Of a stretch of 64,000 bases of DNA, positions 1 to 8,220 are shown piece after piece. Position 1 is the first letter of the stretch. Each line of letters opens with the position of its first letter. The DNA comes from Pseudomonas quebecensis (GTDB lineage Bacteria; Pseudomonadota; Gammaproteobacteria; Pseudomonadales; Pseudomonadaceae). A program made the translations under genes and the position numbers. The notes below the pieces were generated by a model. The model did not search any database, was not told the DNA's origin, and saw only the letters and a program-made list of their open reading frames with translations. The DNA lies in NCBI RefSeq assembly GCF_026410085.1, contig NZ_CP112866.1, positions 4,835,001-4,899,000 on the forward strand, given 5' to 3'.

Positions 1-1
1 C

Positions 2-577
<576 letters not shown>

Positions 578-664
578 AATCGAGAGGTCGACGCATGCTG
601 GCTACCTTGATAAACACCGGCGGCGGCGCCAAATAAAATCCATTGGCCATCCCAGGAGCCCACC

Positions 665-1099
665 ATGTCCGAACCTCTCGTCATCCCTTGCCCCCATTGC
701 AACGGCCTCAACCGCATCCCCGGCGAACGTCTGGGTGATGCGCCCAAGTGCGGGCGCTGCAAGCAAGCGGTGCTACTGAGCAAGCCTTTCGAGTTGAAGC
801 AAGGCGACTACGCCAGTCAGATCAAGGGCGATCTGCCACTATTGGTGGATGTGTGGGCCGACTGGTGCGGGCCGTGCAAGTCGTTTGCGCCGGTGTTTGA
901 GCAGGCGGCCGGGCAGCTGGAAGGCAAGTGCCGGCTGGCCAAGCTGGACAGCGAAGCCAACCAGCCGTTGTCGGCGCAACTGGGGATTCGGTCGATACCC
1001 AGTCTGATTCTGTTCAAAAACGGCCGTGAAGTGGCGCGCCAGAGCGGGGCGTTCCCGCTGCCGCAATTAATGAGCTGGTTGCGTAGCCAGGGGATATAA
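665..1099 (+). CDS. trxC: Thioredoxin TrxC (thioredoxin 2)
   Basis: This 144-residue cytosolic disulfide reductase has the two-part layout of thioredoxin 2. An N-terminal zinc ribbon carries two CxxC pairs (Cys9/Cys12 and Cys29/Cys32), and a thioredoxin fold follows with active site WCGPC (Cys68, Cys71) and the cis-proline segment SIPSLILF. The N-terminal zinc ribbon separates it from TrxA. The ATG is preceded by an AGGAG-type ribosome site. It lies 87 bases after selO on the same strand and could be cotranscribed. Known family role: reduction of protein disulfides under oxidative stress. Confidence 0.95.
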   Translation: MSEPLVIPCPHCNGLNRIPGERLGDAPKCGRCKQAVLLSKPFELKQGDYASQIKGDLPLLVDVWADWCGPCKSFAPVFEQAAGQLEGKCRLAKLDSEANQPLSAQLGIRSIPSLILFKNGREVARQSGAFPLPQLMSWLRSQGI

Positions 1100-1124
1100 C
1101 CGGACCGACACAATGCTGGACACT

Positions 1125-1207
1125 GTGGGAGGGGCTTGCCCCCGATGCGGAGGGTCAGCTCCAAATGAGTTAGCTGGCAATACGCTATCGGGGCAAGCCC
1201 CTCCCGC
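1125..1207. repeat. REPIN (paired REP palindrome), GTGGGAGGGGCTTGCCCCCGAT type
   Basis: Two inverted REP arms, at about 1125-1146 and 1187-1207, flank a loop of about 40 bases. The core GGGGCTTGCCCC is characteristic of P. fluorescens REP elements. The same family occurs at 47422-47514. The copy sits between the convergent genes trxC and the ParA-like ATPase, where it may also act as a 3' mRNA hairpin. Such elements are non-autonomous and spread by RAYT transposases; none is in the window. Confidence 0.9.
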
Positions 1208-1231
1208 CTTGGATCTGTGTGGCGCTTGAGC

Positions 1232-2002
1232 TCAGGTGCCTTCCAGCAGGTTATGCAGCTCCACAAATTGTTGGGTCAGCTTGTGCCGTGGGTCAAGGTG
1301 GATCAGCGGCCGGCTTTCCTGGTGCGATTCGCGCATGCGCACGGAGCTGGCCAGGTACACGGGCAGCACCGGCAGGCCTTCGGCGATCAACTCGTCGAGC
1401 ATCTGCTGCGGCAGGCTGGCGCGGGCCTGGAACTGGTTGACCACGATGCCTTCCACTTCCAGCCCTTCGTTGTGGTCTTCCTTCAATTCTTCGATTTCCG
1501 CCAGCAGACCATACAGGGCCTGGCGCGAGAAGCTGTCACAGTCGAAGGGGATCAACACGCGATCAGCGGCAATCAGCGCCGAAACCGCATAAAAATTCAA
1601 TGCCGGGGGCGTATCCAGGTAAATCCGGTCGTAATCTTCGCCCAGTTCATCCAGCAGCTTTCGCAACTTGTTGATCTTGTGTTTGGCTTCGAGTTTGGGT
1701 TGCAGGTCTGCCAGTTCGGCGGTGGCGGTGATCACATGAAGGTTGTCGAACGGCGTTTCGTAGATATCCACCTTGTTCTTCTTGGAAAACGGCCCGGAAG
1801 ACAGGGTCTGCTTGAAAAAATCGGCGATTCCCATGGGGATGTCGTCGCCGGTCAAGCCGGTGAGGTACTGGGTTGAATTGGCTTGTGCATCCAGGTCCAC
1901 CAACAGGGTTCGATAGCCTTCGCTGGCGCTGACCGCCGCCAGGTTGCAGGCGATGCTGGATTTACCCACGCCGCCTTTCTGATTGAACACCACACGCCGC
2001 AT
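1232..2002 (-). CDS. ParA/MinD-type P-loop ATPase (orphan)
   Basis: This 256-residue protein is of the ParA/Soj superfamily. The deviant Walker A motif KGGVGKSS stands at about residues 9-16, followed by LLVDLDAQANST and, further on, the Walker B-like YLDTPPALNF. The start is set at the ATG at 2002, because GGAGG lies just upstream and the family begins directly with the P-loop strand; an upstream in-frame start would add 15 unrelated residues. No parB gene or parS-like cluster is visible, so this is not the main chromosome partition locus. It could position some other cargo. The partner is unknown. Confidence 0.85.
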   Translation of the reverse strand: MRRVVFNQKGGVGKSSIACNLAAVSASEGYRTLLVDLDAQANSTQYLTGLTGDDIPMGIADFFKQTLSSGPFSKKNKVDIYETPFDNLHVITATAELADLQPKLEAKHKINKLRKLLDELGEDYDRIYLDTPPALNFYAVSALIAADRVLIPFDCDSFSRQALYGLLAEIEELKEDHNEGLEVEGIVVNQFQARASLPQQMLDELIAEGLPVLPVYLASSVRMRESHQESRPLIHLDPRHKLTQQFVELHNLLEGT

Positions 2003-2339
2003 GGAAAAACCTCCGTGTATCAATGAATGTCCGAGTGTAGAGGGCAAAAGCGCCTGTTAGCTACCTCGTTCATCCATGCAGTGCCGCATCGACAGAACGC
2101 AGTCGTATGACACACACGAATGATTCGGAACGGTCTGACAATCCAACCAGCGCTTGGGTAACGGACAATCTGTCAATCTTTCCCGTGATTTTGTAATCGA
2201 CCTTGAACATTTTTTTACCAATGTTTGCTAGAACCCCACGGCACCCGGATAATGCGCGCCATTCGGCGCTTGCTCCCTGTCCCGGTATTCGGGGCCAAAT
2301 GCCGCACATGGAAGCCCGCAGGGGCGGGATAACTTCTCA
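2003..2339. promoter_or_regulatory. Divergent intergenic region upstream of the aryl-polyene operon
   Basis: These 337 bases separate the ParA-like gene (minus strand) from the APE operon (plus strand), so promoters in both directions are expected. No coding frame is convincing. A near-perfect direct repeat TCTG(A/T)CAAT occurs at 2134-2142 and 2169-2177. An AT-rich stretch at 2203-2232 has TTGAAC followed after 18 bases by GCTAGA, a weak sigma70-like candidate for the operon. These assignments are inference only. Confidence 0.4.
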
Positions 2340-3059
2340 GTGATCAACTTCAACATCGCCCAATGGCGCGCCTGGGCTCCTGGCCTGGAGAGTGCGGACG
2401 ACTGGCACGCCTGGTGCAAGGCCCCGGTGTTGCTGCCCGAAAGCGAAGCCTCTCCCGACGTGTCATTTCTGCCAGCCATTCAACGCCGACGCCTGAGCCG
2501 CCTGGCGCGCATGGCTTTCAGTGTGGGTTGGCCGCTGGCCGAGGGCCTGCAGGACCTGCCGCTGGTATTTGTGTCGCGCCACGGCGAAACCCCGCGCACC
2601 CTCGACATCCTCAGCGACCTGGCCCACGAACAGCCATTGTCGCCGACCCAGTTCAGCCTGTCGGTGCACAACGCAGTGATCGGCCTGTGGTCGATCCTGC
2701 GCAATGAAACCAGCGAAATGACCGCCCTCGCCGCCGCCGGCGACGGCCTGGAACACGGCCTGCTCGAAGCCGCCGCGTTGCTCAATGAAGGCGCACCGGC
2801 GGTGTTGCTGGTGATCACCGAAGAGCAGCCGCCCGCCGCCTATGCCAGCTGGATCCATGACGTGCCCTTCCCCTACGCGCTTGGCCTGCTGCTCACCCCA
2901 GGCGACGAGTGGCAACTGGAACTCACCACCGGCACTGTCCAAGCCACTCAAACCCAGTGGCCCCACGCCCTGAACCTGCTGCGCACCCTGCTCACCGACC
3001 AGGGCGCGTGCCAACATGCCTGGAAGAACCGCGTATGGAATTGGCAACGCACGCCATGA
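2340..3059 (+). CDS. Half-size beta-ketoacyl synthase-like protein (chain-length-factor-like, APE cluster)
   Basis: This 239-residue protein starts with GTG and is the first gene of the APE operon. It resembles the short family of ketoacyl-synthase N-terminal-like proteins found in APE clusters, with a conserved SVHNAVIGLWSI segment (about residues 103-114). No catalytic Cys-His-His set can be seen: the region TALAAAGD, where a nucleophilic Cys would be expected, has none. By analogy with the APE type II synthases it probably pairs with a full ketosynthase as a chain-length factor (ApeC-like). The role is inferred from family and position. The stop overlaps the next start (ATGA). Confidence 0.72.
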   Translation: MINFNIAQWRAWAPGLESADDWHAWCKAPVLLPESEASPDVSFLPAIQRRRLSRLARMAFSVGWPLAEGLQDLPLVFVSRHGETPRTLDILSDLAHEQPLSPTQFSLSVHNAVIGLWSILRNETSEMTALAAAGDGLEHGLLEAAALLNEGAPAVLLVITEEQPPAAYASWIHDVPFPYALGLLLTPGDEWQLELTTGTVQATQTQWPHALNLLRTLLTDQGACQHAWKNRVWNWQRTP

Positions 3060-3841
3060 CCGACAAGCCAAGGGACGCCTACTACTGGCGCCTGTGCGCC
3101 ACGGCCGCCAGTTTTGCGCTGTTCGGTGTCGGCGGGCTGTGCCTGCGCCTGCTGGTGTTTCCCCTGCTCAATTGCCTGCCGGGCAGCGCGGCCCGGCATC
3201 GAGGTCGTGCGCGGCACATGATCAGTTGGCTGTTCTGGTTCTTCATTGGTCTGATGCAACGCGCCGGCGTGCTGACCTACAGCGTCGAAGGCGCCGAAAA
3301 ACTTGGTCGCCCCGGCCAGATGATCATTGCCAATCACCCTTCGCTGATCGATGTGGTGTTCCTGATCGGCCTGGTACGCCAGGCCAATTGTGTGGTCAAG
3401 CAGAGCCTGTGGCAGAACCCCTTTACCCGCGGGCCGGTACGCGACGCCGGATATATCAGCAACGACGGCAGCGCCGAGATGCTCGACGCCGCCGCCGGCG
3501 CCCTGCAAAGCGGGCAAACCCTGATCATCTTCCCCGAAGGCACCCGCACCACGCCCGGCGCTGCGCCGGCCTTTCATCGCGGGGGCGCCGCCATTGCCCT
3601 GCGAGGTGCGACAATCATCACCCCCGTCGTGATCAAAGTCAGCCCCAGCACCCTGACCAAGGCCGAACCCTGGTATCGCATCCCCAAACGCCGCGTGCAC
3701 TTCAGTTTGCGGGTCGGGGCCGATATAGAACCACAGGCGTTCGCAACTCTGGGGCCCGCGCCCCAGGCTTCACGCAAGCTCAACGATTACCTGCATCACT
3801 ATTTCACTAAGGAGCTCGCCGAAGATGAGCGACCAACGTAG
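3056..3841 (+). CDS. 1-acyl-glycerol-3-phosphate acyltransferase-like (PlsC/LPLAT) membrane acyltransferase
   Basis: This 261-residue PlsC-type acyltransferase has an N-terminal hydrophobic segment (about residues 15-45), the catalytic H-x4-D motif in NHPSLID, and the substrate-binding FPEGTR block. The start is the ATG at 3056, which overlaps the preceding stop by ATGA; a longer frame upstream is an artefact. In APE clusters an acyltransferase of this kind is thought to help attach the polyene acyl chain to a lipid in the inner membrane (compare ApeD). The acyl donor is presumably a cluster ACP. It overlaps the first ACP gene by 17 bases. Confidence 0.85.
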   Translation: MTDKPRDAYYWRLCATAASFALFGVGGLCLRLLVFPLLNCLPGSAARHRGRARHMISWLFWFFIGLMQRAGVLTYSVEGAEKLGRPGQMIIANHPSLIDVVFLIGLVRQANCVVKQSLWQNPFTRGPVRDAGYISNDGSAEMLDAAAGALQSGQTLIIFPEGTRTTPGAAPAFHRGGAAIALRGATIITPVVIKVSPSTLTKAEPWYRIPKRRVHFSLRVGADIEPQAFATLGPAPQASRKLNDYLHHYFTKELAEDERPT

Positions 3842-4094
3842 CCTTGAGCACGACATAAAGATGCTGATCATCGAGGCCCTGGGCCTGGAAGACATCAGCG
3901 CCGACGACATCGGCAGCGATCAAACCCTGTTCGGCGAAGGCCTGGGCCTGGATTCGGTAGACGCCCTGGAACTGGGCCTGGCGATCCAGAAAACGTACGG
4001 CATCAAGATCGATGCCGACGCCAAGGACACCCGCAATCACTTCACCAACGTGGCCAGCCTTGCGGCGTTCGTCACGGCCAGACAGGCAGCTTGA
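3825..4094 (+). CDS. Acyl carrier protein 1 of the APE cluster
   Basis: This 89-residue acidic four-helix ACP has the 4'-phosphopantetheine site GLDSVDALEL. The serine in DSVD is the expected attachment point. It is followed directly by a second, sequence-distinct ACP, the usual arrangement in APE operons (ApeE/ApeF), where starter loading and elongation may use separate carriers. No dedicated phosphopantetheinyl transferase was found in the window, so activation probably depends on a host enzyme encoded elsewhere. Confidence 0.93.
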   Translation: MSDQRSLEHDIKMLIIEALGLEDISADDIGSDQTLFGEGLGLDSVDALELGLAIQKTYGIKIDADAKDTRNHFTNVASLAAFVTARQAA

Positions 4095-4103
4095 GACCGG
4101 ACC

Positions 4104-4358
4104 ATGCAAACTCGTGACGATATTTTCAACACCCTGCGCGATGCCTTGGTGGAACTGTTTGAACTGCCCCCGGAGCGCGTCACCCTCGACGCCAACCTGT
4201 ATCAGGACCTGGAAATCGACAGCATCGATGCGGTGGACCTGATCGACCATATCAAGCGCCAGACCGGCAAGAAGATCGCCGCCGAGGAATTCAAGGCGGT
4301 GCGCACTGTGAACGATGTGGTTGAGGCGGTGTACCGTCTGGTCCAACCGGCCGCATGA
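4104..4358 (+). CDS. Acyl carrier protein 2 of the APE cluster
   Basis: This 84-residue ACP has the phosphopantetheine site LEIDSIDAVDL. It lies 9 bases after ACP 1 and overlaps the next gene by ATGA. It differs from ACP 1 around the modified serine (DSID against DSVD) and elsewhere, so it is an old paralogue rather than a recent duplication. It probably carries the growing polyene chain between ketosynthase, ketoreductase and dehydratase. Which of the two ACPs elongates cannot be told from sequence alone. Confidence 0.93.
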   Translation: MQTRDDIFNTLRDALVELFELPPERVTLDANLYQDLEIDSIDAVDLIDHIKRQTGKKIAAEEFKAVRTVNDVVEAVYRLVQPAA

Positions 4359-4900
4359 GCCGGCTGATTGGCCTTGGCCTGTTGCTGGCGGGGCTGTTGT
4401 ACCCCTTCGCGGTGTATTACGGCACCGAGCATTTTGCGCCGTGGCAATTCGGCCTGCTGCTGGGCGGCCTGTGGCTGTTGCGGGCGCTCACCGCCGCGCG
4501 CAGACCCGGCAGCCGCTGGATGGCGGTGGCGGTGATCGTGTTCTGCCTGCTGCTGGCCTGGTTCGACAACCCGCAGCTGCTGCGCTGGTACCCGAGCCTG
4601 GTCAGCGCGTTCATGCTCACGCTGTTCGGCTTGAGCCTGAAATACGGCCCGCCGATGGTTGAACGCCTGGCGCGCATGACGGAACCGGAGCTGCCACCCG
4701 AAGCCATCGTGTACACGCGCCAGGTCACCGTGGTCTGGAGTGTCTTTTTCTTGGTTAATGGCCTGCTCGCGGCCGCCCTCACCTTGTGGGCACCGCTGAG
4801 CTGGTGGACGTTGTACAACGGCCTGATCGCCTACGGGCTGATGGGGCTGCTGTTTGCCGTGGAATGGCTGGTACGACAAAGGGTGCGGGGCCGCATATGA
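4355..4900 (+). CDS. APE-cluster integral membrane protein (COG4648-like)
   Basis: This 181-residue inner-membrane protein has about five or six hydrophobic segments: residues about 4-20, 28-44, 51-66, 73-90, 120-142 and 148-170. No catalytic motif is visible. Membrane proteins of this size and place, between the ACPs and the acyl ligase, are conserved in APE clusters (compare ApeG), but their function is unknown. The gene overlaps both neighbours by ATGA, so it is translated as part of the same coupled unit. Confidence 0.75.
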   Translation: MSRLIGLGLLLAGLLYPFAVYYGTEHFAPWQFGLLLGGLWLLRALTAARRPGSRWMAVAVIVFCLLLAWFDNPQLLRWYPSLVSAFMLTLFGLSLKYGPPMVERLARMTEPELPPEAIVYTRQVTVVWSVFFLVNGLLAAALTLWAPLSWWTLYNGLIAYGLMGLLFAVEWLVRQRVRGRI

Positions 4901-6561
4901 ATTGGTTGAACCTTGAGCATCTGTTGCTTGAGCCGGTGGCGCAGCGTTCGGTGTGCGCCAACCTGAATCACGCCCAACTGCGCGACCAGGCCCTGTGCCT
5001 GGCCGCCGGGCTGCAACGCCGTGGCATCCAGCGCCTGGCCGTACACCTGGAAGATGCCGGCCTGCTGGCGATCGCCCTGCTGGGCGCCTGGCGTGCCGGG
5101 GTCAGCGTGCTGCTGCCCGCCGACCTGCAACCCCAGACCCGTCAACGCTGGGACGAATGCGTGGATGCCTGGCTGACCGAGGCCGCTGACCTTGACGCCG
5201 TGTATCAGTCGCCCCTGAACCCGGCCGCGCTGGACCTGGACACCTGCCAACTGAGCCTGTGCACCTCCGGCTCCAGCGGCGAACCCAAGCGCATCGACAA
5301 GACCCTGCGCCAGTTGGCCAACGAAGTGCAGGCCCTGGAAACCCTATGGGGCGCCGACCTCGACGGTGCCTGCATCATCGGCAGTGTCGCCACGCAGCAT
5401 ATCTACGGCTTGCTGTTCCGTGTGCTGTGGCCGCTGTGTGCCGGTCGCACGTTTGTGCGTCAGCAACTGGCCTTCCCCGAAGATTTACAGCGCGCCAGCC
5501 GCGAACACACACGGTTTGCCTGGGTGGCCAGCCCGGCGTTGCTCAAGCGCATGGGCGACAACCTTGATTGGCCGGCGCTGAGCCAGGTAGCGCGCGTGTT
5601 CTCCTCCGGCGGCGCGTTGCCGATGGAAGCCGCCGGCAGTCTGTATGAACGCCTGCAGCAATGGCCGACGGAAATCCTCGGCAGCTCGGAAACCGGCGGC
5701 ATTGCCTGGCGCCAGGGCAATCAACCCTGGCAGCCGTTTGCCGATGTGCACCTGAGCCAGGACGCCGACGGCGCCCTGCGCATCGCTTCGCCGTACCTGC
5801 CGGCCGGGCATATCGAACAGACCGCCGACGCCGCGCGCCTGCATGCCGATGGCCGCTTCGAGCTGCTGGGGCGTCTGGATCGCATCGTCAAACTGGAAGA
5901 AAAACGCATCTCCCTGCCCATGCTCGAACAGGCGTTGATGGCCCACCCGTGGGTGGCCGAAACACGGTTGGGCGTGGTCGAGGAAAACCGCGCGTCCCTC
6001 GGCGCCCTCGTGGTGTTAAGCGCCGCCGGTGTGCACGCCCTGCGCAATCAGGGGCGGCGCAGCGTCACCCAGACCCTGCGCCAGCACTTGAGCCAACATT
6101 GCGAAGCCCTGGCCCTGCCGCGCCGCTGGCGCCTGCTGAGCCAACTGCCACTCAACGCCCAAGGCAAACTGCCCCAGGCCGACGTGGCGGCGCTGCTCAT
6201 GGCGCCACGGCCGAAGGCACCGCAGGTGTTGGAACAGGTTGAAATCGACGGCGAATGGACGCTGCAATTGAGCGTACCGCCGGACCTGGCGTATTTCAGC
6301 GGGCACTTTCCGGTCACACCGGTTCTGCCGGGGGTGGTGCAAGTGGAATGGGCGTTCAACCTCGGCCGACAACTGCTCGACCTGCCGCCGACCTTTGCCG
6401 GCATGGAAGTGCTCAAGTTCCAGCAACTGGTACGCCCCGGCGACCAGATCGAACTGCACCTGCGTTTCGACACAGAGCGCGGCAAATTGTATTTCGCCTA
6501 TCGCAACGACGTCGCCGCGTGCTCCAGTGGCCGCATTCTGCTGGAACCTGCCCATGCATAA
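4897..6561 (+). CDS. Fused AMP-dependent acyl/aryl ligase and FabZ-like 3-hydroxyacyl-ACP dehydratase
   Basis: This 554-residue protein has two parts. Residues 1-435 are an AMP-forming adenylation enzyme: P-loop TSGSSGEPK (123-131), SSGGALP (236-242), LGSSETGG (261-268), GRLDR (325-329) and the catalytic lysine in NAQGKLP (Lys424). Residues about 445-554 are a hot-dog domain with GHFP (His470) and Glu484 in VQVEWA, the two FabZ-type catalytic residues. It should load the aryl starter acid onto an ACP or CoA and also dehydrate 3-hydroxyacyl intermediates. As I recall, these roles sit in separate genes in enterobacterial APE clusters (ApeH, ApeI). The start at 4897 overlaps the preceding stop by ATGA; a longer frame is rejected. 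Confidence 0.88.
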   Translation: MNWLNLEHLLLEPVAQRSVCANLNHAQLRDQALCLAAGLQRRGIQRLAVHLEDAGLLAIALLGAWRAGVSVLLPADLQPQTRQRWDECVDAWLTEAADLDAVYQSPLNPAALDLDTCQLSLCTSGSSGEPKRIDKTLRQLANEVQALETLWGADLDGACIIGSVATQHIYGLLFRVLWPLCAGRTFVRQQLAFPEDLQRASREHTRFAWVASPALLKRMGDNLDWPALSQVARVFSSGGALPMEAAGSLYERLQQWPTEILGSSETGGIAWRQGNQPWQPFADVHLSQDADGALRIASPYLPAGHIEQTADAARLHADGRFELLGRLDRIVKLEEKRISLPMLEQALMAHPWVAETRLGVVEENRASLGALVVLSAAGVHALRNQGRRSVTQTLRQHLSQHCEALALPRRWRLLSQLPLNAQGKLPQADVAALLMAPRPKAPQVLEQVEIDGEWTLQLSVPPDLAYFSGHFPVTPVLPGVVQVEWAFNLGRQLLDLPPTFAGMEVLKFQQLVRPGDQIELHLRFDTERGKLYFAYRNDVAACSSGRILLEPAHA

Positions 6562-7288
6562 CCCCTGCGCCCTGATCCCGGTCTATAACCACGAAGCCGC
6601 CGTGCCCGCCGTGGTCCATAGCCTGTTGAACAGCGGCCTGCCGTGCCTGTTGGTGGACGATGGCAGCAGCCCGGCCTGCGCAGCGGTGCTGGCGCAACTG
6701 GCGCGGCTGGAGAATGTCACCCTGCTGACCCTGCCGACCAACCAGGGCAAAGGCGGCGCGGTGATGGCGGGCTTTCGCGAAGCGGCGCGCCTGGGCTTCA
6801 GTCATGCCTTGCAGGTCGATGCCGACGGCCAACACGACCTGCGCGAAGTCGAGACCTTTATCGACGCCTCTCGCCGCCAGCCCGACGCGCTGATCTGCGG
6901 CTACCCCGAATACGACGAAAGCGTGCCCAAAGGCCGGCTGTACGCGCGTTACCTGACCCACGTATGGGTATGGATCAATACCCTGTCGCTGCAGATCCGC
7001 GACTCGATGTGCGGCTTTCGCGTGTACCCGCTGGCGCCGGTGTTGGCCCTGATGGAGTCGGCCTACATCGGCACGCACATGGATTTTGATTCCGACATCC
7101 TGGTGCGTCTGGCCTGGCGCAACCAGCCCATGCGCTGGCTGCCGACGCAGGTGCACTACCCGGCCGACGGCCTGTCGCACTTTCGCCTGTTGCGCGACAA
7201 CGTGCGCATCAGCGCCATGCATGCGCGGCTGTTCTTCGGCATGCTGGTGCGCGCGCCGATGATCCTGTGGCGGCGGTGGCAGGCATGA
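6554..7288 (+). CDS. Family 2 glycosyltransferase of the APE cluster
   Basis: This 244-residue GT-A fold enzyme opens with ALIPVYNHE, then VDDGSS, NQGKGGAVMAG and the metal-binding DADGQHD (Asp89-Asp91), the order seen in dolichyl-phosphate-type GT2 enzymes. It probably transfers a sugar to the lipid or polyene head group in the cytosol-facing leaflet; donor and acceptor are unknown. The start at 6554 overlaps the ligase-dehydratase stop by 8 bases. The next gene, overlapping by ATGA, is an acyltransferase; in some APE clusters these two activities are one polypeptide (ApeJ). Confidence 0.86.
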   Translation: MHNPCALIPVYNHEAAVPAVVHSLLNSGLPCLLVDDGSSPACAAVLAQLARLENVTLLTLPTNQGKGGAVMAGFREAARLGFSHALQVDADGQHDLREVETFIDASRRQPDALICGYPEYDESVPKGRLYARYLTHVWVWINTLSLQIRDSMCGFRVYPLAPVLALMESAYIGTHMDFDSDILVRLAWRNQPMRWLPTQVHYPADGLSHFRLLRDNVRISAMHARLFFGMLVRAPMILWRRWQA

Positions 7289-8220
7289 GCGACAGCACCA
7301 AGCACTGGGCCGACCGCGAAGAACGCGGCAGCTATTGGCTGATGAAACTCACCGCGTTCGCCGCCAAAGTGCTGGGCCGGCGCCTGCTGAGCCCGGTGCT
7401 GTACGGCATCGTGTTGTACTTCTTCGTGTTCGGCCGCACCGCGCGCCAGAGCGCCTGGCAGTACCAGCAGCGCCTGGCCGAGTGGAGCGGGCGCACTGAA
7501 TTGCGCCCCTCCCATAGAAAAGTCTTCGGCCAGTTCATGGCCTTCGCCGACGCCTTGCTCGACAAGCTCGATGTGTGGAACGGCAAGCTGCGCATCGAAC
7601 AGATCGACATCGACGACCCGGCCAAACTACGCGGGCAATTGCGCGGCGAGCGCGGGCAGATGCTGGTGGGGGCACACCTTGGCAATCTGGAAGTGTGCCG
7701 CGCGCTGGCGGAGATCGGCGAACAGGTGACCATGAACGTGCTGGTGCACACCAAGCACGCCGAACGCTTCAACCGTCTGCTGGGCGAAGCCGGCGCGACC
7801 CATTTGCGCCTGATTCAGGTCAGCGAGCTGGACCCGGCCACCATGCTGCTGCTCAGCCAGCGCTTGGACGACGGCGAATGGCTGGCGATCGCCGGCGACC
7901 GCGTGCCGCTGCACGGCGGGCGCACGGTGCGCGTGGATTTCCTCGGGCACGCCGCCGCATTTCCCCAGGGCCCTTGGCTCTTGGCCGGCCTGCTCAACTG
8001 CCCGGTGAACCTGCTGATGTGCCTCAAGCACAATGGCCGTTATCGCCTGACCATCGAACCGTTCGCGCCATCGATCGAATGGAAACGCAGCACCCGCGAG
8101 CAGGTCATCGCCCAGTGGACCTCACGCTACGCCGCGCGCCTGGCCGATTTCTGCCTGGAAGCGCCCCAACAATGGTTCAACTTTTACCCTTTCTGGAAGA
8201 CCGATGACGACGCATCTTGA
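7285..8220 (+). CDS. LpxL/HtrB-like lipid acyltransferase of the APE cluster
   Basis: This 311-residue protein belongs to the lipid A acyltransferase-like superfamily. An N-terminal hydrophobic stretch (about residues 35-50) anchors it in the inner membrane, and VGAHLGNLEV supplies the H-x4-E catalytic pair of LpxL-type enzymes. The tail WFNFYPFW is typical of the group. The start at 7285 is chosen for its ATGA overlap with the glycosyltransferase. It probably acylates the glycolipid that carries the polyene. A direct lipid A substrate is less likely, given the cluster context. Confidence 0.8.
   Translation: MSDSTKHWADREERGSYWLMKLTAFAAKVLGRRLLSPVLYGIVLYFFVFGRTARQSAWQYQQRLAEWSGRTELRPSHRKVFGQFMAFADALLDKLDVWNGKLRIEQIDIDDPAKLRGQLRGERGQMLVGAHLGNLEVCRALAEIGEQVTMNVLVHTKHAERFNRLLGEAGATHLRLIQVSELDPATMLLLSQRLDDGEWLAIAGDRVPLHGGRTVRVDFLGHAAAFPQGPWLLAGLLNCPVNLLMCLKHNGRYRLTIEPFAPSIEWKRSTREQVIAQWTSRYAARLADFCLEAPQQWFNFYPFWKTDDDAS

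Noticed and set aside
1232-2002. A plasmid or chromosome partition locus around the ParA-like ATPase
   Set aside because: No ParB-like gene and no parS-like sites were found near it, and the surrounding genes are chromosomal.
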